This document shows positions 25,764 through 34,744 of a stretch of 64,000 nucleotides of DNA, in pieces. Below the pieces are notes generated by a model, which saw only the letters and a list, made by a program, of their open reading frames with translations, did no database searches and was not told the DNA's origin. The DNA is from Mesorhizobium sp. Its GTDB lineage: Bacteria > Pseudomonadota > Alphaproteobacteria > Rhizobiales > Rhizobiaceae. How positions within the stretch are numbered: position 1 is the stretch's first letter; the number at the start of each line of letters is the position of its first letter. The translations under genes and the position numbers were made by a program. The stretch lies in contig SUGL01000013.1 in NCBI GenBank assembly GCA_004963905.1, positions 95,379 to 159,378 on the forward strand. The letters run 5' to 3'.

Positions 25764-27104
25764 TCATTGTTCCATGAAAGCTCTGGCCATGCTGTCGGCG
25801 ATCGGCTTCGTCAGATAGGCGAAAAATGTTCGCGGGTGCTCTTGCACCATGATCTCGGCCGGCATGCCCGGCGTTGGCGAAAAGCCACGCACTTTCGCCA
25901 ACTCGCTCATCGGCAGGCGCACGCGGGCGAGATAGACTTCCTTTGGAACGGGGCCTTGCATCTCCGGCAGGGCGTCGGCCGACACATAGTAGACCTCGCC
26001 TTCCAAAACCGGCGTGGTACGCCGATTCAGCGCGGTCAGCCTGACAGAGGCCTGCTGCCCGACCTTGACGTTGTCGATATCGGTGCGCGGGATTTGCGCC
26101 TCGATGACCAAAGGCACATCCGAAGGCAGGATCTCGAGGATGGCTTTGCCGCTCTCGATGACGCCGCCGGCGGTGTGGTAATACATGCGAATGATCGTGC
26201 CTGGCACGGGAGCGTTGATGGTCACCCGGCGAAGCACGTTCTCCGCCTCCCGCGACTGCTCCCGCACTCCATCCAGCTCCGCTTCCATGCTTTGCAAATC
26301 TTGGAGCGCCGCCTGACGATAGGCGTCTTTTGTCTGCGTGATCTGCTGCTCGAACCTTACGATCTCCTCCCGGTTTTCGGCGATCTCGGCCACCATCTTG
26401 CCGATCTGGCCCTCTGCATCCGCCATCGCCCGCTGGATCGCCTTCACCTCCGTTCCGCGGATCAGGCCCTGATCGAGAAGCTTCTGCTTGCCCAGATATT
26501 CCTCCTTCAGGAACTGCAGCTGACGCCGCATCGACGCGACCTGTTCGTCGATGCCTTCGTTGCGGAATTCCATCGCCTTTTTGTTTTGATCGAAGAGCGC
26601 GATATCGCTGTTGCGCTTGTTCTCGGCCGCGCTGAAATTGAGCGCCTGGCTTTCCATGATCGGCAGGACTTCCGGGTCGAAGCGATTGTCGAGGATGATC
26701 GCCGGGAACTGGATGCTGCCGCTGCCTTGCACCTCGGCGGTCAATCGAGCCGATATGGCCTCGAGCCTCGCCATCTTCAGGAACAATTGCCGCGCGTTAG
26801 TCTGGGCGGCGGTTTCGTCGAGCTTGATCAGGGGCTGGTCGAGGCTGACATGGTCACCTTCGTTGACCAGGATTTCCTTGATGATGCCGCCTTCGAGATG
26901 CTGGACGATCTTGTTCTGCCCGGTGGCGACGAAACTCCCCTGAGCGATGATTGCCGATGCCAGAGGCGCGGTCGAAGCCCAGGTGCCGAAGCCGCCGAAG
27001 GTCACCGCAATCAGCAGCAGGCCAAATGCGGTCTGCTTCCAAATCGAGCGCGGCACTTCGGAATACCACTCGATGTCGTGAACCTTGGCGATGTCGGCCG
27101 TCAT
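25764..27104 (-). CDS. Type I secretion membrane-fusion protein (HlyD family)
   Basis: 446 residues from the ATG at 27104, with TTG 27110 as alternative. The N-terminal inner-membrane anchor (AFGLLLIAVTFGGFGTW, about residues 25-41) is followed by the lipoyl half-motif GGIIKEILVNEGDHV, then a long coiled-coil periplasmic hairpin. The beta-barrel C-terminus has RVTINAPVPGTIIRMYYHT and ends in TPGMPAEIMVQ, the PrtE/HlyD pattern. It spans the periplasm between the ABC exporter and a TolC-like outer protein, which is not in the window. It lies 14 bp after the exporter gene, so the two are co-transcribed. Confidence 0.93.
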   Translation of the reverse strand: MTADIAKVHDIEWYSEVPRSIWKQTAFGLLLIAVTFGGFGTWASTAPLASAIIAQGSFVATGQNKIVQHLEGGIIKEILVNEGDHVSLDQPLIKLDETAAQTNARQLFLKMARLEAISARLTAEVQGSGSIQFPAIILDNRFDPEVLPIMESQALNFSAAENKRNSDIALFDQNKKAMEFRNEGIDEQVASMRRQLQFLKEEYLGKQKLLDQGLIRGTEVKAIQRAMADAEGQIGKMVAEIAENREEIVRFEQQITQTKDAYRQAALQDLQSMEAELDGVREQSREAENVLRRVTINAPVPGTIIRMYYHTAGGVIESGKAILEILPSDVPLVIEAQIPRTDIDNVKVGQQASVRLTALNRRTTPVLEGEVYYVSADALPEMQGPVPKEVYLARVRLPMSELAKVRGFSPTPGMPAEIMVQEHPRTFFAYLTKPIADSMARAFMEQ

Positions 27105-27118
27105 CTTCAATGCACCCG

Positions 27119-30055
27119 CTACTGGATGTGATGGCCGAACGAGCCACCTTCTATGCTGAGCCCCCGGTTCGCCAGCGCCTGCAGCACGTCCTGACGCATG
27201 CCGAACAGAGCAACGGTGCCGTTTACCAACAGGAGTATCTTGTCGACGCTCTTCAGCAGGGATGGTCGCTGGGTAATCGTAATCACCGTGATCTTGTTGT
27301 CCTTGGCGTGCTGAAGCGCACGCTCGAGCGCGGTGTCGCCCGCCATATCAAGATTCGAATTCGGCTCGTCGAGCACGACGAGGCGCGGATTGCCGAAGAA
27401 CGCGCGCGCAAGGGCGACGCGCTGCTTCTGTCCGCCGGAAAGCGGTGCTCCGTCGGCGGAAACGAACGTCTCATAGCCGTGCGGCAAGGTGGAGATCATT
27501 TCATGGACATCCGCGAGTGCCGCCGCCTGATAGATCTCGGCATCGGTCACGTCGTCGCGCATGCGGGCGATGTTGGCCTTGATCGATGCGGGGAACAGCT
27601 GAACGTCCTGCGGCAGGTAGCCGATGTTCTCGCCGAATTGGCGTGGATCCCAATTGCGCAGGTCCATCAGGTCCAGCCGAACGTTGCCTGACGTCGGGAG
27701 GATCGAGCCGACCAGCATCTTGCCGAGCGTGGTCTTGCCGGCGCCCGAATTGCCGATGATCGCCAGCGAGTCGCCCGGCGAGAGCGCGAACGAAATGCCG
27801 TTCAGCACGACGCGCTTGGTTCCCTGCGGCACGAACAGAAGGCGCTCGACGTCGAGGCGCCCTTCGGGACGGGGCAGGTTCAGCCGTTCGAAATTGAGCG
27901 GCGAGGTCTGCAGCAGCGATACAATGCGGCCATAGGCGGCCCGGACATGCACGACGTGGTTCCAGCCTTCGATGGCGCCTTCGATCGGACCCAGCGCCCG
28001 GCCCGCGATGATCGACGCGGCGATGACCATGCCGCCGGTCAGCTCTCCGTCGATCGACAGATGCGCGCCCCAGCCAAGCATCGTCACCTGGGTCAGGAGC
28101 CGCACGCCCTTCGACAGCGAAGCAAAGATGATGTTGCGATCCTGCGCGATCACCTGAGCGCGAAGGGAGTTCGCGGTGTCCTTACCCCAGATCTTCACCG
28201 CCTCGGGAATCATGGCGAGCGCGTTGATGATCTGGGAATTGCGCGCCATCGAATCGAGATGGATGTTGGCCTTGCTCTGGTGCGCATTTGCCTCGCTGAA
28301 AGCACCGGCTGTCGCACGCTGATTGATGAGCGTAATCACGAGCAGCAGCAGGGCCGAGGTCACGACGATGAAGCCCTGATGCGGGTGGATGAGAAACACC
28401 GCCAGCATCATTATCGGAGCCATCGGCGCGTCGAGGAAGGAGAGCAGCGTGCCGGATGTCAGGAATGTCCTCAGTTGCTGCAGGTCGCCCAGAACCTGAT
28501 ATTCCCTTCCGTTGCTGTTGAGGGAAGCCCTGGCCGCGGCACTCAGGATCGGCGCGCCCAACTGCGCGGCAACCTCGACCGCCGTACGCATCAGGATGAA
28601 GCGGCGAAGCGCGTCGAACATCGACTGCAGCACCACCGCGCCGACGATCACCACCGTCAGCATTATCAGCGTGTCGGCGGACCGGCTGGTTAGAACGCGG
28701 TCTGAAATCTGGAACAGGTAGATCGGGATCGCGAGCACCAGCACGTTGCACGCCACCGTGAACAACATCACGACGAGCAGGTTCTTCCTGACGGCTCCCA
28801 TTCCGGCCTTGAGGGCAGCGCCGAAGTCGACCGGGCCGAGCCGCTTGTGGAAGGCGCCGCCCCCACCGCCGCCGCCGCGCCGGCCTTTGTCGTCGACGCC
28901 ACCGGGAGGAGACCCGTCCTGATGCGGCTCCTTGGCCTTAATGGGACCGGTGTCGCCATCTATGGTGGTGATGCCCGGTGCCTTGGGGACTTCCTTCATC
29001 TCGGGCACGGATTGCTTGCCGGCCAGTGCTGTCTTGGCCTGCGGCTCGGCGAATTGGTGGGCCGCAGCCTGTGATCTTGCCGGTGCCTGATCGGCGGCGG
29101 CGTTTTGCTTCTCGATCGTTGGCGCCGCCTTGGGGGCGGGTTCGGCAGATTGTTGCGCCGGCTCGAGCCTTGCAACGGCGGCTGCGGGCGGGGCGCCGGG
29201 CTTGTCGATCGTCGAAGCTGTTTTGGGGTCCCAAGCCGACCTCGTCGTGTCGGCTTGGGGCCTCGGCATCGCGCATATCGGCTCCTGGGCGGCCATTGAC
29301 TTGCCCCCCGTGTCATTTGCCGAAGTGCTTTGGCTTGGTTGCCGGCGGAGCTCCAGCCTGGCGGATAGGCCCTGAGCCGAGAGGTTCGTTTTCTCGGCTA
29401 TGGATGTGGGTTTCGGGACTGACGCAGCAGCCGGTGCGTCCTGCGAGCCGGCGTGCGTCAGGTTGAAGAGGTTCGGCCGTACCTCCGCTCTCGGCGTCGT
29501 CTGCTGATCCGAATGCGCTTTTGCCTCAAGTCGCTCCGCTTGCATTGCGGAGGCGGCGTTGACCGGGTCGCTCTCGGACTTTTTCGCCGCCGCAAGCGGC
29601 GGGTTCACCGCTGGATTGGCCATTCCGGTTTGCGCGAGGTAACCGCCACTTTGCGCCGGTGCGGGCTGTGTTGGCGGGATGGTAGACGCCAGCGTTTCCA
29701 CAGGTGACGCGACGCTGGTCCGGGAAGCAATGGCAGCGGATGCACCAATCTCTTTGGAGAGTGGAATTTGGGGAGAGGCCGTTTCAGCCGGCTGGCTGCG
29801 AACCGGGGGCACGGCCCTGTCCGGTTCGGCCTTTGCCTCCGGATGGTTTACGACGTCATGCCGTTGGTCGACGACGCTGCCGATTGCCCCGATAGTCCGG
29901 CCGATCGCCTGCTCGCGTTGCTGCAAGGCATTCGACAGCGTCTCGCGAGATGTGGCGGAACTGGGCTTCGGCGATCCCTGTCCATCCTCCTGCGGGCCTG
30001 CTTCCAAATCCTCGGCAAACGGGTCCCAGCACAGGTCGCGATCGTCGGTCATCAT
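27119..30055 (-). CDS. Type I secretion ABC exporter (PrtD-like) with long low-complexity N-terminal extension
   Basis: 978 residues from the ATG-ATG start at 30055/30052, preceded by a GGGGGGA Shine-Dalgarno stretch. Residues from about 400 on form the usual PrtD/HlyB exporter: a transmembrane domain opening with LLVVMLFTVACNVLVLAIPI, Walker A IIGNSGAGKTTLGK, signature LSGGQKQRVALAR and Walker B LVVLDEP. It exports unfolded substrates in one step through HlyD and TolC. The first 400 residues are a Pro/Ala/Ser/Lys-rich, poorly ordered region, ending in a Gly-rich linker (GRRGGGGGGGAFH). That is far longer than normal for the family and has no recognised domain. The two upstream genes probably encode its substrates. 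Confidence 0.9.
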   Translation of the reverse strand: MMTDDRDLCWDPFAEDLEAGPQEDGQGSPKPSSATSRETLSNALQQREQAIGRTIGAIGSVVDQRHDVVNHPEAKAEPDRAVPPVRSQPAETASPQIPLSKEIGASAAIASRTSVASPVETLASTIPPTQPAPAQSGGYLAQTGMANPAVNPPLAAAKKSESDPVNAASAMQAERLEAKAHSDQQTTPRAEVRPNLFNLTHAGSQDAPAAASVPKPTSIAEKTNLSAQGLSARLELRRQPSQSTSANDTGGKSMAAQEPICAMPRPQADTTRSAWDPKTASTIDKPGAPPAAAVARLEPAQQSAEPAPKAAPTIEKQNAAADQAPARSQAAAHQFAEPQAKTALAGKQSVPEMKEVPKAPGITTIDGDTGPIKAKEPHQDGSPPGGVDDKGRRGGGGGGGAFHKRLGPVDFGAALKAGMGAVRKNLLVVMLFTVACNVLVLAIPIYLFQISDRVLTSRSADTLIMLTVVIVGAVVLQSMFDALRRFILMRTAVEVAAQLGAPILSAAARASLNSNGREYQVLGDLQQLRTFLTSGTLLSFLDAPMAPIMMLAVFLIHPHQGFIVVTSALLLLVITLINQRATAGAFSEANAHQSKANIHLDSMARNSQIINALAMIPEAVKIWGKDTANSLRAQVIAQDRNIIFASLSKGVRLLTQVTMLGWGAHLSIDGELTGGMVIAASIIAGRALGPIEGAIEGWNHVVHVRAAYGRIVSLLQTSPLNFERLNLPRPEGRLDVERLLFVPQGTKRVVLNGISFALSPGDSLAIIGNSGAGKTTLGKMLVGSILPTSGNVRLDLMDLRNWDPRQFGENIGYLPQDVQLFPASIKANIARMRDDVTDAEIYQAAALADVHEMISTLPHGYETFVSADGAPLSGGQKQRVALARAFFGNPRLVVLDEPNSNLDMAGDTALERALQHAKDNKITVITITQRPSLLKSVDKILLLVNGTVALFGMRQDVLQALANRGLSIEGGSFGHHIQ

Positions 30056-30071
30056 GTCCCCCCGCCTGGAA

Positions 30072-32099
30072 TCAACCCAATAGCGTATGCACGCCGTCGG
30101 CCTGGACATGGTCCGGTGTCGGCGCGATGTGATGGTCTGGGTGCGCAGCTTCGGGTGAAGTGTCGTCGGTCAGGAAGGCGACCGCTTCGTTGGCCAGCGC
30201 GCTGGGGTCGTGTCCGCCAAGATCTGGTTCGCTCGAAACGAGGTTTGCCTGGATCAGGATCTCATCCGAATAGTGCTGACCGCCGACATAGGTCTTGCCG
30301 GTCCCGTGGACATCGACGATGCCGGCGAAATTGGCCAGCTGGTTACCGCCAGTGGTGATTGTCCACTGCGCCTCGGGATGGGCAACGAGCTGGTTCATCG
30401 CCAGGGCGACTTGGTCGCTGTCGCCCAGCACATTGGTCTGGGAGACGTATTGGATGTTGAGCAGATCGCCGGAGATGTAGAGGACCCGCAAGGCTCCGCT
30501 GCCGGCAAAGGCCGGATCGTGCAGTATATCGCCGGGGCCGGCGCCTTTGCCCGCCGCCAGGTCCTGGGCCGCCTTGAGATAGGAGTCCGGCAGCGGATCG
30601 AATTGGTTTCCGCCGACGTTGATGATGCCGGCACCGTTCCAGAGCAGGTTTTCCCCGGTGGAGCACGAACCCGGCCCGGATGTCTCGAAGCCGCTGACCG
30701 CGCCGATGACGTCGTTGTCGACCAGGACGTTCAACTGTTGGATGATGTTCGCGTCATAGATGTGACCACCGACAATGATCAAGTCGTAGTTGTAGCTCAA
30801 TTCGCTGAGTGAAATATCGTTTACCGCCGTGTTCCCGCCGGTGGCGATCATCGTCTTGACGCCGGAGGAAGCCAGGATCGTGGTGTCGTTGTCCGTCATG
30901 AAACTGTACTGCTGGAGCCAGTTCATCATCACGAGGTCGCCGGTGACCTGCGTCACCACCCAGGCTGCCGGGAATCCATGCGGCGCGATTGGGGTCTGGT
31001 CGCCGGCCGACGGATCGATGTGCTTGAACATCGCGACATTGAAGCTCTCGTCAGGGGCGCTGCTCAGTGTCCACCCGTTCAGGCTCGAACCGACCGTTGC
31101 GCTGTCGCATCGCTCGTTGATCTGGACAATGGCATTGACGTCATAGACGTTGCCGACGACGGCGATGACCGGCGCTCCGGTCCAGTTGTTCGTCAAAACC
31201 GCGGAATTCAGCATCGTATTGCCACCGGTATCCAACTCGACGGACGGAGCCGACGTTCCGTTGCCCCAGCCCGACATGAACTTGGAGGAGTCCGGCGGCA
31301 CGCTGTAATCATTGGCGCTGCCGGAGCTCGAGTCGCTCCCCTGTTCCTTCAGGAAGCTAAAATGGTCCTCGAGTTTTGGCGCGGCGTCCTCGCCGACGAG
31401 TTGCTCGTTGACATATGTTCCTTCGATGGAGCCCGAAGCGGCGTCAGGATGTAGAACGAAGACTTTCGCGTCGCCATTCGAGCCGGGATAGGCCTCGATC
31501 CGCTCGCCCGCCGTGACGACGGTGGCCGCCATGTCCACGTCGGAGCCGGGCATTGCCAGATCGTCGAGCGGAGACAGCTCTGCCGCATGGTTCGTCAGGA
31601 CAGCCAGTTGACCACTGTCGTTGACGGTCGGCGTCAGCACCAAGCCGTGCCCTCCGGCGGCGACGTAGTCGTTGTCGGACAGGTGGTTCTCCTGATTGAT
31701 GTAAATCGCGACCGAGCCCGGAGGTACGACGTGCGGCAGGATCATGCCGCCGCCGACACCTGGAAACTGGGGAAGGTAAAAATGGTAGTAGCCGGAATGT
31801 AAGTGCCCGTGATGATGGATTTCGGGCGGGGTGTAGCTGAAGGTCGAGCCGACCGGGTTCAGCACAAGGTTCGGCTTGCCTCCCATATACGAAACATGCG
31901 GGCTGAAATCGTCCAGCGCATAGGGCGCCTTGACGTTGACGTTCGTATTGCGAGGGTTGGACGTATCGTCCTTGACCGTCTCGGCGATCTTGAAATCGTC
32001 ATAGGCCTGTAGCTGCCGCATCTCCTCGACCGAGATTTCGAACATTCCGATGAAATGAGCGATAACCTCGGTGATCTTGTCCAGTTGCATGGAGTACAC
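30072..32099 (-). CDS. Repeat-containing probable type I secretion substrate
   Basis: 675 residues from a GTG start at 32099; GGAGG lies 8 nt upstream, while the next ATG (32090) is too far from it. Beyond a roughly 60-residue helical N-terminus the protein is rich in Gly, Asp, Asn and Val and has no signal peptide. Several repeats follow a TGGN-x3-N strand, then a G(N/G)xYDxNxI segment, then a QxNxLxDxDxV segment: compare VGNVYDVNAIVQINERCDS, GHIYDANIIQQLNVLVDND and ISGDLLNIQYVSQTNVLGD. Glycine/aspartate-rich C-terminal parts fit type I secretion. I do not recognise a family. It lies directly upstream of the exporter gene. Confidence 0.65.
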   Translation of the reverse strand: MYSMQLDKITEVIAHFIGMFEISVEEMRQLQAYDDFKIAETVKDDTSNPRNTNVNVKAPYALDDFSPHVSYMGGKPNLVLNPVGSTFSYTPPEIHHHGHLHSGYYHFYLPQFPGVGGGMILPHVVPPGSVAIYINQENHLSDNDYVAAGGHGLVLTPTVNDSGQLAVLTNHAAELSPLDDLAMPGSDVDMAATVVTAGERIEAYPGSNGDAKVFVLHPDAASGSIEGTYVNEQLVGEDAAPKLEDHFSFLKEQGSDSSSGSANDYSVPPDSSKFMSGWGNGTSAPSVELDTGGNTMLNSAVLTNNWTGAPVIAVVGNVYDVNAIVQINERCDSATVGSSLNGWTLSSAPDESFNVAMFKHIDPSAGDQTPIAPHGFPAAWVVTQVTGDLVMMNWLQQYSFMTDNDTTILASSGVKTMIATGGNTAVNDISLSELSYNYDLIIVGGHIYDANIIQQLNVLVDNDVIGAVSGFETSGPGSCSTGENLLWNGAGIINVGGNQFDPLPDSYLKAAQDLAAGKGAGPGDILHDPAFAGSGALRVLYISGDLLNIQYVSQTNVLGDSDQVALAMNQLVAHPEAQWTITTGGNQLANFAGIVDVHGTGKTYVGGQHYSDEILIQANLVSSEPDLGGHDPSALANEAVAFLTDDTSPEAAHPDHHIAPTPDHVQADGVHTLLG

Positions 32100-32239
32100 G
32101 GGGTAGGCCTCCGTATCTCGAGATCATTTCGCGCGGTATTCGCGCTCGATCGGGGCGGCATGTCTCCCGGATTGGCAGGCTGAGCGGAACGGCCCGCGCA
32201 GCCCATTGTTGGTGATCTGCTCTGAGACCGGTCGATCAG

Positions 32240-34114
32240 TCATGCACCGGTATGATCAGTGGTGCCTTCGCCGGCGACCGTATGGTGATAGTCGCCGCCC
32301 ACGACGGTCTGAGAGACCAGGTTTTCTTGCAGGTTGGCGCCCATCACGATCTGCTGGTTGAACATGCTGGGGGAGATCAAGGCGTCCGCCGAGGCATGGC
32401 TTTCGCCTGTCACATAGCCGTCGTGGCCATTGCTCGAGCCCCAGGTTCCACCGTCGCCGCCGGCTCCGCCGTCGCCATTATAGGCGGTTCCGCCTGCGCC
32501 GCCGTCACCAGCAGAACCCGCCAGGGTCAGCCCACCGTGGGCGTCGCCGCCGGTGCCATCAGCCCAGGCGCCGCTCAAGGCATGGCCGCCATCGCCGCCA
32601 AGCGCCGATGCCCAGCCGCCGGTGCTTGTGCCGCCGGTCGCGGCGCCGCTGGTTGCGCTTCCGCCGGTCCCGTCGCCACTCGTTCCGCTGCCGCCCGTCC
32701 CGTCGCCGCCCGTGCCTCCGGCACCGCCGGTGCCGGTGCCGGAGCCTGCGCCATAGCCCGCGCCATAGCCGGCCCCGAGAGCATTGCCGCCATCCGCCGT
32801 GGTGTCGCCACTGTTCGAATGGGCATTTGCGCCGTCCGCCTTGCCATTGCCGCCGTCAGCGTCGGCACCGCCGCCACCGCCACCGGTAGCGCCGTCACCG
32901 CCGGTGGCAGCGCCCCCGTCGCCGCTGGAGTCGCCGCCTTGCCCGTAGGTCAAGACCGGAATCGCGGCGTCGATGCCGTCGCCCGCATGGCTACCATTGC
33001 CGCCGTCCGCATTGCCGCCGTCGCCGCCGTCGCCGCCATTGCCGCCATCGGCCTTGGCGTTGCCGCCCTCGGCCTTGTTGTCGCCGCCGCTGGCCTTGGA
33101 GTCGCCGCCTTCCGACTTGGGGTCGCCGCCTTCGGCCGCGCCGACGCCCAGGCCGAGCCCAAGCCCGAGCCCTAAGCCGAGGCCATCGCCGCCGTTGGCG
33201 TTGCCGCCATCGCCGCTGCCGCCCCTGGCGTTGCCGCTTTCGCCCTCGCCGCCCCTGGCATTGCCGCTCTCGCCATTGGCCTTGGAGTCGCCTCCGTCGG
33301 CGTCGTTGTAGCTCTTGCTGTCGCCACCGACGGCAGCGCTGAGCGCAAATCCGCCCTTGCCGTCGCCGGCTTCGACGTCGCCGGACCTGGCGTCGCCGCC
33401 GTTGCCGCCATCGCCGCCGTTGGCCTTGGCATCATCACCGCCATGGCCGCCGCCGCCGCCGGTCGAAATGCCGTCGCCCGCCTTCGATTCGCCAGCCGTG
33501 GCGTTGAAGTTCAGGTTGAGGTTGCCGGTATTGCTGACGGTCGCGTTGTCCAGCTTGTCGTCGTCGATCAGCTTGTTGACCTGGTTGATGATGGAGGCGC
33601 TGTTGTTGCCCGCGCCCGTCATCGAACCGTTCAGAAGATCCTTGAAGGTGGTTTCATCGCCAGTGTGATAGCTGACGTCGCCGTCCTTGTTGTTGATGAT
33701 CGTGTTGTCCTTGAACTCTCCGCCGTTGTTGACGACGTCGGCGAAATGATTGTCGGTATTGCCGAGCTGGCCGTCGAGATTGACGCCGACATGGACGTCG
33801 ACCTTGGTGTCATTGACGTTCTTGTTCTCGTTCGAGTTCATGGTCTCGTTCGAGTTCTCGTTCTCGTTCGACGCCTTGTTTAGGTTGGCGTTTGCGTTCA
33901 AATCCTTGTTTTCGTTCTCGTTTTCGTTCGAAGCCGTGTTGTCGTTTCCGTTCGAGGACGTGTTTCCGTTGCTGTTCGAGTTGGCGCTGGTGTTGGTGGC
34001 GGTATTGGTGTTGGTGTTGCTGTTCTTGTTGTCGCCACCGCCGTTGCCAAATTCACTGTCGACGATTTGCAGGCCGAATGCGTTGATGTTGTTCTTGTCG
34101 AGGTCGAGAGACAT
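32240..34114 (-). CDS. Asn-rich then Gly/Asp-rich low-complexity protein, probable exported surface protein
   Basis: 624 residues from the ATG at 34114 (MSLDLDKNNINAFGLQIVDS). Residues about 29-105 are a stretch of Asn with Ser, Thr, Glu and Gly, encoded by many AAC/AAT-rich codons. A more ordinary segment follows to about 215, then a very long Gly/Asp/Ala/Ser-rich region of GGDG-type triplets and a KASGGDNKAEGG pattern, to about 560. A compact C-terminus (DALISPSMFNQQIVMGANLQ) ends the protein. It has no signal peptide and no cysteine. The layout suggests an extended fibrous or gel-forming protein sent out by the adjacent type I system. The assignment is by context and composition only. Confidence 0.6.
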   Translation of the reverse strand: MSLDLDKNNINAFGLQIVDSEFGNGGGDNKNSNTNTNTATNTSANSNSNGNTSSNGNDNTASNENENENKDLNANANLNKASNENENSNETMNSNENKNVNDTKVDVHVGVNLDGQLGNTDNHFADVVNNGGEFKDNTIINNKDGDVSYHTGDETTFKDLLNGSMTGAGNNSASIINQVNKLIDDDKLDNATVSNTGNLNLNFNATAGESKAGDGISTGGGGGHGGDDAKANGGDGGNGGDARSGDVEAGDGKGGFALSAAVGGDSKSYNDADGGDSKANGESGNARGGEGESGNARGGSGDGGNANGGDGLGLGLGLGLGLGVGAAEGGDPKSEGGDSKASGGDNKAEGGNAKADGGNGGDGGDGGNADGGNGSHAGDGIDAAIPVLTYGQGGDSSGDGGAATGGDGATGGGGGGADADGGNGKADGANAHSNSGDTTADGGNALGAGYGAGYGAGSGTGTGGAGGTGGDGTGGSGTSGDGTGGSATSGAATGGTSTGGWASALGGDGGHALSGAWADGTGGDAHGGLTLAGSAGDGGAGGTAYNGDGGAGGDGGTWGSSNGHDGYVTGESHASADALISPSMFNQQIVMGANLQENLVSQTVVGGDYHHTVAGEGTTDHTGA

Positions 34115-34744
34115 GGTTCGTATCCTCAGTTGAGACCGCGACCGCCGAACCGCATTCTTCTCTTACGCGGTTTTGGGCTTGCGCGGACGTTGCGTTGAAT
34201 GCGGTGAGTGGATCGTCGGACCGAGGGAATTGGAGCCCGAAAACCCGGTATTCCATCATGTTTTGCTTGAGTGCCTCCCTTGTTCGGGAGAGGTGACCGA
34301 GCCAAGGCACTAACCGTCGAGCGCCGGACCGCTACGGGTTCGGTCGTTCAAAAGGGAGAGCCCTGGATACACCCCAATCCCACCACGGAACCCGGGAAGT
34401 CTGTGACCAGCGGTTGCCGATGAAAAGCCGACAGTTCGGGCTAGCCCGTTCGGCCTGGCGCGGGACAGACGCACCTGCAACCATAGAGAGAGCAAACGGC
34501 CGGGTCGCGCCGGGATCGAAGCCCAAGCGACCTCTTCAGACATCCTAGATCGGATAGGAAATGGCGAACCGGCTATAGCTCGTCCGAACTATATCAGCGC
34601 GGCCTAATTTGGTGTATTAATCCTTAAGGCTAGCTGTTCGCAGGGGTGGAGCCCCCATAAAAATCGAAGAAACAAAGAACAAAAAACGTCGGGAGAAACA
34701 TAAAGAACAAATCGACAGTCTTGGTCTAGGGTAGGGTGGCAACC
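34115..34744. other. Divergent 630-bp spacer between the Gly-rich gene and a LuxR-type gene
   Basis: No reliable gene. Two minus frames here (34310-34543 and 34053-34310) lack coding features. A stem, CTCCC (34276-34280)/GGGAG (34287-34291), and a CGGGCTAGCCCG palindrome near 34437 suggest a structured leader on the minus strand. A GGAGAGGTGACCGAGCC start resembles tRNA-Ser, but the pairing needed for an acceptor stem is missing. It most likely holds promoters for both divergent genes plus a long minus-strand leader. Confidence 0.4.

Noticed and set aside
25767-27131. 454-codon plus-strand frame opposite the HlyD-family gene
   Set aside because: Antisense shadow; no start context and no domain.
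34285-34365. tRNA-Ser-like start (GGAGAGGTGACCGAGCC)
   Set aside because: No complementary acceptor-stem 3' half and no normal anticodon arm; the stretch pairs with the CTCCC upstream instead.
34310-34543. Minus-strand frame of 77 codons in the secretion-unit spacer
   Set aside because: Poor ribosome site, no recognisable domain, and composition unlike neighbouring genes; treated as non-coding leader.
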